Of a stretch of DNA of 64,000 nucleotides, positions 26,639 to 36,071 are shown one piece after another. The stretch covers positions 682,001 to 746,000 of the forward strand of contig NZ_CP155079.2 of NCBI RefSeq assembly GCF_039634365.2. The letters run 5' to 3'. The notes under the pieces were generated by a model. The model ran no database searches and was not told the DNA's origin. It was given only the letters and a program-made list of their open reading frames with translations. The position numbers and the translations under genes are program-made. Position 1 is the first letter of the stretch. Every line of letters begins with the position of its first letter. Source of the DNA: Mucilaginibacter sp. PAMB04168. Its GTDB lineage: Bacteria > Bacteroidota > Bacteroidia > Sphingobacteriales > Sphingobacteriaceae.

Positions 26639-27832
26639 ATGGGCCATAAACAAATCAATGCCACCAGCAATAATGGAAGACGTGCTTTTCTGAAAGGGAC
26701 GGTTCCGGTCATGGCAACCGCATTCATTCCGGGTATCGCTTCAGCGAGTAACGAAGATAAAGGGCCCCAACCATCCTTCCCGGGCCTGATCATCAGAGAA
26801 AAGGAGCCGGTCAATTTTGAATTTCCTTTTCCGATGCTTTCCAGTATGATCACGCCCAATAACCAGTTCTTTATACGAACACATTTTCCCATTCCAAGAT
26901 TGAAGGCAAAAGAATGGGAGGTCAGGATCGGGGGGCATGTCAATAAAGAGATTACACTAAGCTATGATGAGTTACGTGCTTTGCCCGCTAAAAAAGTGAT
27001 GGCAACATTGGAGTGCGCCGGAAACGGGCGGGCCAACCTGGCTCCAAAGGTAAAAGGCTTATTGTGGGAACAGGGTGCCGTCGGAAATGCAGAATGGACC
27101 GGTGTACCACTTTCTGTAGTATTGGAAAAGGCCGGCATAAAGCCGGGCGCAGTAGAGATCATTTTAGAAGGCGCAGACAAGGGTGAAGTTTCGGAAGAAC
27201 CTAAATCTCCTGGTGCTATCCACTTTGCCAGAAGCTTACCGCTTACCAAAGCGATGCAGGCGGAAGTGATCCTTGCCTATCAAATGAACGGAAAGGACCT
27301 TAGTTCCGAGCATGGGTACCCGGTGAGGGCGATCATCCCGGGCTGGTATGGTATGGCTTCCGTAAAGTGGCTTACCAAGATAACCGCGGTGAATAAGCCC
27401 TTTGATGGCTATTGGCAAACCCTGGAATACGCTTACTGGAAACGCACTGATGACCAGCCGACTCTGACCGCAGTCACCGAGGTACAGGTAAAAGCAGAGA
27501 TCGCCAGACCAGCGCTAAGCGAAGTGATCCCTGCCGGTAAAACATACCGGGTGCATGGTGCGGCCTGGTGCGGAGAAAATGAAATAACCAAAGTCGAGGT
27601 CAGCTTCGATGAAGGTGTAACCTGGAAACCGGCAAAGTTGCTAGGCAAGCACGTTAAGTTCGCCTGGCGGCTTTGGGAATACAACTGGCAGGTTCCTGCG
27701 GGCGATAGCCAATATAAACTGATGTCGAGGGCGACCGACAGTCAGGGAAATACGCAACCCATGGAACACGACAAGGATCGCAGGACCTATATGGTCAACA
27801 AGATCGTTACCGTTAAAATAGAGGCGCGGTAG
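26639..27832 (+). CDS. Tat-exported sulfite oxidase (SorA/SUOX type)
   Basis: 397 residues. A twin-arginine signal (R14-R15-A-F-L-K, then a hydrophobic run to about 37) sends the folded molybdoprotein to the periplasm. The oxidoreductase molybdopterin domain (about 70-250) contains the Mo-ligand Cys126 in M-A-T-L-E-C-A-G-N-G-R. The C-terminal Mo-co dimerisation domain (about 280-395) has V-E-V-S-F-D-E-G-V-T-W. It has no haem motif, so electrons must pass to a separate cytochrome. It would oxidise sulfite to sulfate, fitting the sulfur genes to its left. It stands alone, on the plus strand. Confidence 0.92.
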   Translation: MGHKQINATSNNGRRAFLKGTVPVMATAFIPGIASASNEDKGPQPSFPGLIIREKEPVNFEFPFPMLSSMITPNNQFFIRTHFPIPRLKAKEWEVRIGGHVNKEITLSYDELRALPAKKVMATLECAGNGRANLAPKVKGLLWEQGAVGNAEWTGVPLSVVLEKAGIKPGAVEIILEGADKGEVSEEPKSPGAIHFARSLPLTKAMQAEVILAYQMNGKDLSSEHGYPVRAIIPGWYGMASVKWLTKITAVNKPFDGYWQTLEYAYWKRTDDQPTLTAVTEVQVKAEIARPALSEVIPAGKTYRVHGAAWCGENEITKVEVSFDEGVTWKPAKLLGKHVKFAWRLWEYNWQVPAGDSQYKLMSRATDSQGNTQPMEHDKDRRTYMVNKIVTVKIEAR

Positions 27833-27853
27833 AACCGCGCCCCGCCTCTGCAG

Positions 27854-29215
27854 TTAATGCTTTAGAAATCGTTCATACCAATGCGGCCGGCTTTTACCCA
27901 GGTCACCCAAAGCGGAGTCGGGCGTTATGCCGGCATTTAGCAATTTAGGGATGGCGATCCTTTGCGCGCTGTAAATGCCCGAATGACCACTGAATAAATA
28001 GGCTGTAAAACAAGCGATCGCATAATAAAGTACGTGTTCACCGCCAAACAGTTCTACTCCCATGACCGTACAGGCCAGCGGCGTATTGGTCGCGCCGGCA
28101 AACACGGCAATGAATCCCAGCGCTGCAAATAAGCCTACCGGTGCATGCAATACAGCAGATAAAGTGTTACCAAGGGTAGCCCCGATATAGAATAAAGGGG
28201 TTACCTCTCCGCCTTTAAATCCAGAGCCGAGCGTGATAGCCGTATAGATCATTTTCCAAAACCAACTGAACAGGTCTGCGCCTCCGGCATGAAAAGCCGA
28301 CTGGATCGTAACGGCCCCGGGATACTCTGCGGCGACACCAAGGCTCAGGTAGTCAGGTTTGCCATTGAGATAGGTCAGCGCGATAATGACCAAGCCACCC
28401 GTAAAAGGGATCAGCCATTTCGCTCGTATAAAATGACCTGAAACGACCTTGATCGCGTGAACTAGTGAAGAAAACAAAGCACTGGACATCCCAAATGCCG
28501 CGGACGCTAACATTACTTTTACCATTAACAGACCATCAAAAGGTAGATAAGCCGATAAAAAATAGGGTTCATGCCGAAAGGCGCTGATCTGGTAGGCCGT
28601 ATGGTGGACTCCCCAGGCTGCTACCGTATAATCTCCGGCAACTGCGCCGATCAGTGCAGGCAATAATGCTTTATACTGCATACGCCCTATGGCCAGGACC
28701 TCCAGAGCGAACAGCGCACCCGTCAGCGGTGTGCCAAACACGGCACCGAACCCGGCGGCTACTCCGGACGTGAGCAGCAGCTGCATGTCCTGAATGGATA
28801 GTCTGTACCATTTTCCGAATAAATGGGCAATGCTTCCGCCGATCTGTACCGCGGTACCTTCACGACCGGCAGAACCACCGAACAAGTGTGTCAATACCGT
28901 GGTCAATAGAATGATCGGTGACATTTGCGGTGGCACGCCCCCGCCTGGTTCATGTATCTCATCCATGATCAGGTTATTGCCTTTTTCAGAAGATCTGCCG
29001 ACCGAGCGATAGATCAAGTGGATCAGTACCCCGGCCAGCGGGAGCAAAAATAGAAGCCAGGGATGATGGAACCGGTAAATGATGGCCAGGTCCAGTATCC
29101 ATAGAAACAAGGCGACCATACTTCCGATAGCGACAGCTACCGGAAGTATAAGCAAGCTCCACCTGATCAGTTCTTTAACGATCCGGTAGCGCTCCGAGGT
29201 GATAAGGGCTTTCAT
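27854..29215 (-). CDS. CLC-family anion transporter, probable fluoride exporter EriC-F
   Basis: 453 residues with about ten to twelve membrane helices. The CLC gating motif is G-S-A-G-R-E-G-T (Glu119), and the later anion-site motif reads G-F-K-G-G-E-V-T-P-L-F, the form found in fluoride/proton antiporters rather than chloride-type G-x-F-x-P. The gene starts 14 bp after an enolase gene in an operon led by a fluoride riboswitch, which strongly supports fluoride export. It ends 21 bp from the convergent sulfite oxidase. A general chloride channel is the alternative. Confidence 0.88.
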   Translation of the reverse strand: MKALITSERYRIVKELIRWSLLILPVAVAIGSMVALFLWILDLAIIYRFHHPWLLFLLPLAGVLIHLIYRSVGRSSEKGNNLIMDEIHEPGGGVPPQMSPIILLTTVLTHLFGGSAGREGTAVQIGGSIAHLFGKWYRLSIQDMQLLLTSGVAAGFGAVFGTPLTGALFALEVLAIGRMQYKALLPALIGAVAGDYTVAAWGVHHTAYQISAFRHEPYFLSAYLPFDGLLMVKVMLASAAFGMSSALFSSLVHAIKVVSGHFIRAKWLIPFTGGLVIIALTYLNGKPDYLSLGVAAEYPGAVTIQSAFHAGGADLFSWFWKMIYTAITLGSGFKGGEVTPLFYIGATLGNTLSAVLHAPVGLFAALGFIAVFAGATNTPLACTVMGVELFGGEHVLYYAIACFTAYLFSGHSGIYSAQRIAIPKLLNAGITPDSALGDLGKSRPHWYERFLKH

Positions 29216-29229
29216 ATCCTGATCTGCTG

Positions 29230-30519
<1,290 letters not shown>

Positions 30520-30638
30520 TTAAAAGTTTAAATCGTATGGATAAAACCATGAACTAATGCCGGAACAATGAGCAGGGAGGTGACCTGACTAGATACGAGA
30601 CGGAATAGAAAAGGGATTTGTGTATCGCTGATCATTCA

Positions 30639-30695
30639 CCTACAATAATGTTCACGACAAAACCTGCAAGGTTTTATCTATGCTATAATTGTAGG
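30639..30695 (-). promoter_or_regulatory. Expression platform hairpin of the fluoride riboswitch
   Basis: CCTACAAT at 30639-30646 pairs with ATTGTAGG at 30688-30695, enclosing a second hairpin (AAAACC at 30659-30664 with GGTTTT at 30670-30675). In the minus-strand RNA the outer stem uses the 3' end of the aptamer (GCCUAC), so this fold and the fluoride-bound aptamer should exclude each other. A clear U-run terminator is not seen; control could be through an anti-aptamer and a weak terminator or through folding of the 183-nt leader. This is a model from pairing. Confidence 0.6.
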
Positions 30696-30746
30696 CGTCA
30701 TCAGCACGAGGCGGTTATTTTGAACGGAAGACACCATTTCCGTTTA
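30690..30746 (-). ncRNA. Fluoride riboswitch (crcB motif)
   Basis: Read on the minus strand: stem ACGGAA / UUCCGU closes an eight-base loop AUGGUGUC. A linker follows, then AACCGC, a short variable part and GCUGAUGACGCCUAC. The loop GGUGUC can pair with GACGCC to make the diagnostic pseudoknot, and GCUGAUGAC is the conserved core. The layout matches known fluoride aptamers (eight-base loop, pseudoknot, AAC/GAUGAC core). P3 is short here. It lies about 183 nt upstream of the enolase start and senses fluoride to turn on eno and the CLC gene. Confidence 0.88.
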
Positions 30747-30887
30747 GATCATAACAAATAACAAACCATTTGTTTTTAAAAAAATGATCGTTTTTATTTT
30801 GCGCCTAAGTAACGCGGTATCCCACTGCCGGTAACCAATCGATTTGAATTTGACAGGGATATAATCATAGGCTTAGAAATATAGCAT

Positions 30888-30933
30888 CCCCCTTTTTTCA
30901 CGGAATATTATCGCATGATATAAAAAGAGGGGG
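30888..30933. repeat. Inverted repeat with C5T6 / A5GAG5 arms
   Basis: CCCCCTTTTTT at 30888-30898 faces AAAAAGAGGGGG at 30922-30933, pairing with one bulged base around a 23-bp spacer. It lies between the riboswitch promoter region and the start of the conjugative element. It could be a terminator, a protein site or a boundary repeat; none is proven. Confidence 0.45.
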
Positions 30934-30959
30934 CATCCTCAAACAGGTGATCGTTAAAA

Positions 30960-31136
30960 ATGGTCATTGGAGATGCGCTTGCTGAAACCGCGATCACGAT
31001 TCACTTTGACCGCCAACTGGAGGAGAACATGCTGAATATGCGTGCAGAATTTCTGCTGACCAGGCTCAACCTGAAAGTAAATTATGCGGAATTTCGTTAT
31101 TTGCTTAAAGCAGCCAGTGTACTGAACCGGCGGTAG
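30960..31136 (+). CDS. Small protein at the element's left margin (58 aa)
   Basis: ATG frame of 58 codons ending TAG. The sequence is helix-rich with many charged residues (F-D-R-Q-L-E-E-N-M-L-N-M-R-A-E-F) and reads Y-A-E-F-R-Y-L-L-K-A-A-S near the end. Not recognised. It is convergent with ardC, and a hairpin terminator between them would serve both. Codon use looks ordinary for the region. Confidence 0.5.
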   Translation: MVIGDALAETAITIHFDRQLEENMLNMRAEFLLTRLNLKVNYAEFRYLLKAASVLNRR

Positions 31137-31157
31137 AAGATCTTTGATTGCAAAAAA

Positions 31158-31179
31158 GAAAAGCCCCTAAGGGCTTTTC
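31158..31179. terminator. Bidirectional intrinsic terminator
   Basis: GAAAAGCCC at 31158-31166 pairs perfectly with GGGCTTTTC at 31171-31179 around a CTAA loop. The arms carry A-runs and T-runs on the outer sides, so it can work on both strands. It lies directly after the ardC stop and 21 bp after the small plus-strand gene. Confidence 0.8.
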
Positions 31180-32100
31180 CTAACCTTCCGATTGCGGCTG
31201 ATGAACTACTCCCATCATGTAATCAGCTGCTTTCTGCGCTTGTCCTGCTGCTTTCAGGATCAAGGTCTTATCATTCTTCAACGCTTTCAGCCAGCCTTGC
31301 AGGTAAGCGGCACTGTTCTGGATGGTTTGCTGTTGTATCCCGGTAATGGCGCATAGAAATGCAGCGGTCAGTTCAGCCGTAAGTTCTTCCCTCGAATAAG
31401 CCTCACTACCGTATTTGTTGGGATGGGTGATCTCTTTACGGCGTAAACGGCTTTCATGCCCCGTGCTATGCGCCAGTTCGTGAAACAAGGCACAGTAGTA
31501 TTCCTCGCTGCTGTCAAATCGGGCGATGTCCGGCACGGCTACCAGGTCTTTCAGCGGATAATAAACCGGGTATTGGCCGTTGAGGTTCAATCGTGGCCTG
31601 TTGGGCATCTCTTGAATGATCTGCTCACAAGCGGCTATCTCCTCGGCATCTGACCTGAACAAGGCTTCGACCTTTGGAAACTCAATGCCCTCGGTCTGGT
31701 CGATGTTAAACACGGTATGTACCTTGGGCACCATACGTGTCTGTTGTGCAGCGCTGTCACCGTCGGTTAATTGCTTTGCTGCATCATCATCCAATCCTTT
31801 GACCTTAATGCTGGCCCAGTAGGTGATCTTTGTGCCTTTCTCGCCTTTCTTAATGGTGCCACCTAAGTCCTGTGCCTGTTTGAAGGTGATGTAATACGGC
31901 AGGCTGTAGCCCTTCAGCATCGTGTGGAAATTGAGCCAGAAGACATTCCAGCCCCGGTAGCTGATCCCGGTCGTTACGTTCATCGGGAAGCCGACCTGGT
32001 TCCAGCTGCAACGCCACACGATGTTGCCGCTTTCCATTTGTTCGATCACTGCGTCTGTTACTTCCTGATAGGTGTCCTTAAAATTCTTAGTAGTTGCCAT
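31180..32100 (-). CDS. ardC: ArdC-like antirestriction protein
   Basis: 306 residues. The N-terminal ArdC single-stranded-DNA-binding domain (about 5-130: I-V-W-R-C-S-W, Y-R-G-W-N-V-F-W-L, T-F-K-Q-A-Q-D-L-G-G) is joined to a zincin-like metallopeptidase domain with H207-E-L-A-H211-S-T-G-H. ArdC proteins protect incoming plasmid or transposon DNA from restriction. Marks the left part of the conjugative element. No other gene shares its transcription unit for certain. Confidence 0.92.
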   Translation of the reverse strand: MATTKNFKDTYQEVTDAVIEQMESGNIVWRCSWNQVGFPMNVTTGISYRGWNVFWLNFHTMLKGYSLPYYITFKQAQDLGGTIKKGEKGTKITYWASIKVKGLDDDAAKQLTDGDSAAQQTRMVPKVHTVFNIDQTEGIEFPKVEALFRSDAEEIAACEQIIQEMPNRPRLNLNGQYPVYYPLKDLVAVPDIARFDSSEEYYCALFHELAHSTGHESRLRRKEITHPNKYGSEAYSREELTAELTAAFLCAITGIQQQTIQNSAAYLQGWLKALKNDKTLILKAAGQAQKAADYMMGVVHQPQSEG

Positions 32101-32507
32101 AACCTTAAAGTTTTAATGCGTAAAAAATTAATGATGGCTGCCACCCCGCCCGCAGGACGCAATAAGGGCAAGGTGGAGATCCTAAAAATGCGGAGGCTCC
32201 CGGAGGTACGAAGGGATACCCATTTTTTGGATACGACCTTGATTCCAAAGAAAAAAAAACAATGGCACCCGTTTGCGGACTGACGGGCGAACTTTGCGGC
32301 AAATGATTAATGCTTACGTCTCTCTGCTTTTTCGCTGCAGATCGCAGAGCCTGCCGGTTATTGACATGATCGCAATTTATCAAGAGCTATGCGAAAGAAT
32401 GGAGCATCGTTCTGTACGATCCGGCAAAGCGGTTGAGGAATGAGTTCAGGAATAACGAAACGGCTTTGCTGCGAAAATGATTAAACAGGATAACCTGTCC
32501 ATACTTA
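32101..32507. other. 407-bp region with no supported gene
   Basis: Open frames of 87-119 codons exist on both strands but have frameless composition (Pro/Ser/Cys-rich) and no family likeness. A purine run near 32249-32260 (AAAGAAAAAAAAAC) stands out. The ardC promoter must lie in the first part. Nothing else is recognised. Confidence 0.45.
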
Positions 32508-32771
32508 CTACGCTAACTTTTCACCTCCGGATCTGAGCCTGAGAAACTGATCCAGCATGACGGAATGGTCGTGCATCCGGAGAAGGATATCCAATGATCC
32601 AAAGTAGGTAAGGATGGCGCTTTCCGGTAGCTCTGCCAGCTTGCAGAGGTTCGGTGCGGTGAGCGCTTCATAACCTTTTTCCTGCAACAGCAGATCTATA
32701 GCGATCCTGAAACGGTGCCAGACCTGAACAAACTCAATCATCGGGATAGATTCTGCGGGCTTTTTTTCCAT
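32508..32771 (-). CDS. TetR-like HTH-only small protein
   Basis: 87 residues. Positions about 15-62 match a TetR N-terminal domain: a long helix, then E-A-L-T-A-P-N-L-C-K-L-A-E-L-P-E-S-A-I-L in two parts with Y-F-G-S-L-D-I-L-L at the expected place of Y-F-x-S-K-x-x-L. The ligand-binding domain is absent; the protein ends 25 residues later. It could bind DNA without an inducer, or be a non-binding relic. It is 44 bp downstream of the receiver-like gene on the same strand. Confidence 0.6.
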   Translation of the reverse strand: MEKKPAESIPMIEFVQVWHRFRIAIDLLLQEKGYEALTAPNLCKLAELPESAILTYFGSLDILLRMHDHSVMLDQFLRLRSGGEKLA

Positions 32772-32815
32772 GGCTAAAAACGGCTATATTATTTAAGCTA
32801 AAATAACGCTCGTTT

Positions 32816-33217
32816 TTAACCAAAGTGGTGACATGCTCCATATTTTTGCTTCCTGATGCGCCCGATACATTTCAAAAAAGCCTCATAGGAGATCGGCTTG
32901 GGCAAGTATTCGAAGGCTTCATCGGGGAAGATCTCCTGTATCCGCCAGGGCATGGAAGAGATAAAAATGATCGTCGTGTGTCCCTTAACGGCCTGGGCGA
33001 AATCTATACCGTTCATGCCATGCACATAGTTGCTTAGAAAAACCAGGTCCGGCCCGCCCGGTCCAGTAACATCGGATAATGCAGTCAGCGCATTGGCCGA
33101 TGAGCCAGCAAATGTCAGACCAATGGTCTGATCGATGAATCCGGCAAGGTGGCCCACCTGGTGCTTTTCATCTTCTAAGATGAAGCAGTGGAGTAATCGG
33201 TCATTCGAGGTCGTCAT
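32816..33217 (-). CDS. Receiver-like protein lacking the phospho-acceptor Asp
   Basis: 133 residues from ATG 33217 (the frame is open to 33259 but that lead is not family-like). A receiver fold is visible: L-E-D-E near 14-17, D-L-V-F-L-S-N-Y-V-H-G-M-N-G near 57-70, I-F-I-S-S-M and L-P-K-P-I-S. In active receivers the fifth position of D-L-V-F-L-x is Asp; here it is Ser62, and the following M-P is V-H. The switch Ser and Lys remain. It is probably a pseudo-receiver that works without phosphorylation. It lies between the tra operon terminator and the HTH gene. Confidence 0.75.
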   Translation of the reverse strand: MTTSNDRLLHCFILEDEKHQVGHLAGFIDQTIGLTFAGSSANALTALSDVTGPGGPDLVFLSNYVHGMNGIDFAQAVKGHTTIIFISSMPWRIQEIFPDEAFEYLPKPISYEAFLKCIGRIRKQKYGACHHFG

Positions 33218-33266
33218 CTTAAAACTTAAAAAGGCCTCATACAAGATAGGCAAAATCATTGGATCT

Positions 33267-33292
33267 AAAAAGGGCCGGAAAAGATCCGGCCC
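33267..33292 (-). terminator. Intrinsic terminator of the tra operon
   Basis: On the minus strand GGGCCGGA pairs perfectly with TCCGGCCC (8 bp, loop TCTTT) and is followed by five T residues (A-run at 33267-33271 on the plus strand). It lies 54 bp after the stop of the last tra-operon gene. Strong GC stem plus T-run is the standard form. Confidence 0.85.
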
Positions 33293-33346
33293 TGTTCCTT
33301 ACTGCAAATTGGAAAACTTAATTCTACAGGTAAGCGATGAAGATGG

Positions 33347-34729
33347 CTACATCCGCACACCCTGCCTTTTTTCCTGTTGTTGTTCTTTGCCTTGGTTTTG
33401 ACCTTTGTCGTGCGCTAATTCGGCAGAGGGTTTTTCAAACTGTTCACGCTTTTGACGGCTGCCCTTTTCATTAAAAAAGTCCAGTTTACCATACCGTGGT
33501 ACTGCTTCGGCCAGTACTTTCATATCCTTGTTCTCCGGCCCTTTAACGGTAAGCTCCACCCGGTCACCCTGTTTCATGGCATTCATGATGGCTTCCTTTT
33601 TGGCCGGATCAGACAGTTCTTTGATCTGATATTGATTGAGGGTCTTTTCCAGGTCGAACCCAAAAGAAGGATCATAGAATTGTTTGAATTTATGGTTGCC
33701 GAAATCATCCTTCTTCTGATCAAAGTCCAGTCTGATCCAGGCTTTGTAAGGTTCTCCGTCCCGGGTAAGCATGTTGTCTCGATGAACGGTGCGGTTTTGT
33801 ACCAGGTTGGCCGCCTGCCGGGCACTGAAGCCTTGTCCCTCCTTGATGTAAAAGGTTTGTTTGACCGCGGGGCTGAAGTAAGCAGGCCGGAACTGTTTGT
33901 CAATGAAATTGACGGTTCCTTTTTCCTTGCTGGCCAATAGCTGTTTGCTGTCAGCACTTTCACCCATCGCCAGTTCACTGGTCCCTTTCTCTTTTTTGAA
34001 GAAATCAATGGCTTCGTTCGGGTTATCGAAGGTTTTAACCAGTGGCTTCTGTTTGTCTTTCTCATTTTCGGAGATGACCATATACTGTTGGCCGGGCACG
34101 GTAGGCGGCACTTTGCCTGCCGTGACCTCATATTTATTCAAGGTATAGAAATCCGATTGGTTGGATTTCCGGAAGTGGAGGGTCATGTCCACCAGCCCCT
34201 TATCACCCGGAAACTGATCATTCAGGGTGAAGTGGCCCAGTAAGGGCTTCATGTGTTTTTCAAGCTCATCCGCGACTTTGGGATTAAAGCCCAGGTCTTT
34301 AAGCTCTTTTTTGAGGTCATCCAGGTTATTCAAATTCATGGTCCGTAAGATTTGTGGGGTGGTCACCCCGGTAAATGATTCAGTTATCTGTATGTTGGGC
34401 ATGACGATACCCAGGTCTTTGATGATGGTTCTGATAGCCTCCGCCAAAGGCATTGCCTTTGTAAACTCCCAGTGAGCGGCCGGCGTGATGTCATCCCTGA
34501 GCAGCCGCGCCTCATAGCCGGTCAGTTCCATCCGGCTGCCATTAAAGCGGTAATCCAGGCGGAAGGCCAGATTCCCGAAGGAAAAGTGCCCGCCGGCAAA
34601 GAGGCTTTGACGGTAGTCGCCGCGCAGGTTCAGTTCAGCCATCCGGCGTAAGCCGCGTTCCAGTTCCACCGGGTCAAAGCCGAGTTTAGCCGCGTCCTGT
34701 ACCGCATCGCGTATACTGTGGGGATACAT
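33347..34729 (-). CDS. Conjugative-element protein of unknown function (DUF3945-like tail)
   Basis: 460 residues with no signal or membrane segment. The C-terminal half (about 270-430), with a stretch like A-W-I-R-L-D-F-D-Q-K and L-N-Q-Y-Q-I-K-E-L, resembles proteins labelled DUF3945/DUF4099 on Bacteroidetes conjugative elements. The last 30 residues are Lys/Gln-rich and probably disordered. It is the last gene of the tra operon, where traN would often be, but it does not look like TraN (DUF4138). Function unknown; a DNA-processing accessory role is possible. Confidence 0.65.
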   Translation of the reverse strand: MYPHSIRDAVQDAAKLGFDPVELERGLRRMAELNLRGDYRQSLFAGGHFSFGNLAFRLDYRFNGSRMELTGYEARLLRDDITPAAHWEFTKAMPLAEAIRTIIKDLGIVMPNIQITESFTGVTTPQILRTMNLNNLDDLKKELKDLGFNPKVADELEKHMKPLLGHFTLNDQFPGDKGLVDMTLHFRKSNQSDFYTLNKYEVTAGKVPPTVPGQQYMVISENEKDKQKPLVKTFDNPNEAIDFFKKEKGTSELAMGESADSKQLLASKEKGTVNFIDKQFRPAYFSPAVKQTFYIKEGQGFSARQAANLVQNRTVHRDNMLTRDGEPYKAWIRLDFDQKKDDFGNHKFKQFYDPSFGFDLEKTLNQYQIKELSDPAKKEAIMNAMKQGDRVELTVKGPENKDMKVLAEAVPRYGKLDFFNEKGSRQKREQFEKPSAELAHDKGQNQGKEQQQEKRQGVRM

Positions 34730-34742
34730 GGCCAGGAGACAA

Positions 34743-35822
34743 TTATTTTCCGGGCTGGTTATTCCGCAGCAATAACGGGTAACCTGCTTGAAGCTTCACC
34801 TTGATGCGTTTGATCTTCTTGCTGAACAAGCTCTTTGCGGTAGCGATGCCGGCCCCGGCCGCCTGCGTGGCCAGGGTCTGATCCATGGGCATAAAAGTCA
34901 TGCTTTGCAGGGCGTTGCTGCTGCCGGTACCTGCCGCTTCAGCCAGCTCGGCTTCCGGTGCGTCGATGCCGGCGAGGCCGTCCAGCGAAAAAACGGTCAG
35001 GTCAACCGGGATAATGGCGTTACCGATGCGGATATTTTTGATGTTCAGCAGTAGGCGCTGGTTGACCAGGGTACAATTGCCAAAAAGCGCCTGACCTTTA
35101 TCCAGCAGGAGCCCGCTCAGGCGCATGGTATCCTGTAAGCGCAGTCTGACGATGCCGCCTTGTACTACCTTTTGATCGCCGTCGATGGCGGCGGGAACGG
35201 CTTTAAATAAAGTATCCGGCATCGATGGCGGTAACTCCTGTTTGAACTTTTCCCGGGCCAAATCAGGATTCTGAATGGCTTGGATCTTGTCCAGCATTTC
35301 GGAAAGCTGCTGCAGCTCCGGATCTTCGGTCCTGTTATCCTGAACCGATCGGATCATCTTTTCCAGTTTTTCGGCTTCAGGACTGCTTGCTGAGGCAAGA
35401 ACCGGGCGGGCCACCGGTTTGGCTACAGGCTCGGGCTGGTCCAGCTGCTGCCTGATCTGCGTAAGTTTCCTGCTGATCTGTACTTCATCAGCAGATGCGG
35501 AAGGGATCTTGTCGGTGGCCGGACGAAGGGTATCTACAGCCAAACTACCGGAGACCGGGTCATCACTCCTATGCTGTGCCCTTGCCGAATCCCGGGCCGC
35601 CTGGTCATACAAGCTGAATTTATCCTGCGGTTTGTCGTCTTTAAACTGCGCTTCCGGCAATTCGGTATTGATCCCTTTGCCGGAGGCAAGCTGATCCGAG
35701 GCTTTATCTTGACCACCTCTCAAGGCCCAAAAGCCAAGTGTTAAAAAGGGTAAGATCAGTATAGGAAGTGCCAGGAAGAACTTTTTTTGTTTTTCGAGCT
35801 GTTCAGTTGAATGCATTTTCAT
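34743..35822 (-). CDS. traM: Conjugative transposon protein TraM
   Basis: 359 residues. A short cytoplasmic start, one membrane helix (about 16-34, F-F-L-A-L-P-I-L-I-L-P-F), a low-complexity periplasmic part (about 40-190) and a conserved C-terminal domain (about 200-355) with V-Q-G-G-I-V-R-L-R-L-Q-D near 215-226. This is the TraM layout, a VirB10-like component bridging inner and outer membrane in the Bacteroidetes type IV apparatus. Follows traL by 32 bp and the terminal gene by 13 bp. Confidence 0.87.
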   Translation of the reverse strand: MKMHSTEQLEKQKKFFLALPILILPFLTLGFWALRGGQDKASDQLASGKGINTELPEAQFKDDKPQDKFSLYDQAARDSARAQHRSDDPVSGSLAVDTLRPATDKIPSASADEVQISRKLTQIRQQLDQPEPVAKPVARPVLASASSPEAEKLEKMIRSVQDNRTEDPELQQLSEMLDKIQAIQNPDLAREKFKQELPPSMPDTLFKAVPAAIDGDQKVVQGGIVRLRLQDTMRLSGLLLDKGQALFGNCTLVNQRLLLNIKNIRIGNAIIPVDLTVFSLDGLAGIDAPEAELAEAAGTGSSNALQSMTFMPMDQTLATQAAGAGIATAKSLFSKKIKRIKVKLQAGYPLLLRNNQPGK

Positions 35823-35854
35823 GTAAAATCATTTAAGGTGAGTGAATAGTAAGA

Positions 35855-36070
35855 TCAATGGCAAGCCTGGATCAGGAGCCAGACACTGCTCCCGCCAAAG
35901 AGCAGGCAGATCAGCAAAAGCAGGATCAGTTTAGAGGCCCGGTTCCAGTGCTGCGTTTTCCGGTCCAAATAAAGGGCTACCTGCTTTTGCCTGCGCTCCA
36001 GGGTTTGTTCCAGGTAAGAGATCATCCGGTTGGGTCTTGCCGGGCCGGATCGCTGATGTCCTGTCTTCAT
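35855..36070 (-). CDS. traL: TraL-like small membrane protein
   Basis: 71 residues: a basic N-terminus (about 1-45) and one membrane helix (L-I-L-L-L-L-I-C-L-L-F-G-G near 48-60) ending in a short outside tail. TraL in CTnDOT-like operons is a short protein in this same slot between traK and traM. The assignment rests on position and layout. It begins one base after the traK stop. Confidence 0.68.
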   Translation of the reverse strand: MKTGHQRSGPARPNRMISYLEQTLERRQKQVALYLDRKTQHWNRASKLILLLLICLLFGGSSVWLLIQACH

Positions 36071-36071
36071 C

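Noticed and set aside
27854..29215. Plain chloride channel annotation
   Set aside because: The fluoride riboswitch, the enolase partner and the G-G-E-V-T-P-L-F motif favour a fluoride exporter.
32105..32383. 92-codon minus-strand frame upstream of ardC
   Set aside because: Pro/Ser/Cys-rich composition, no recognised motif; reads like non-coding DNA.
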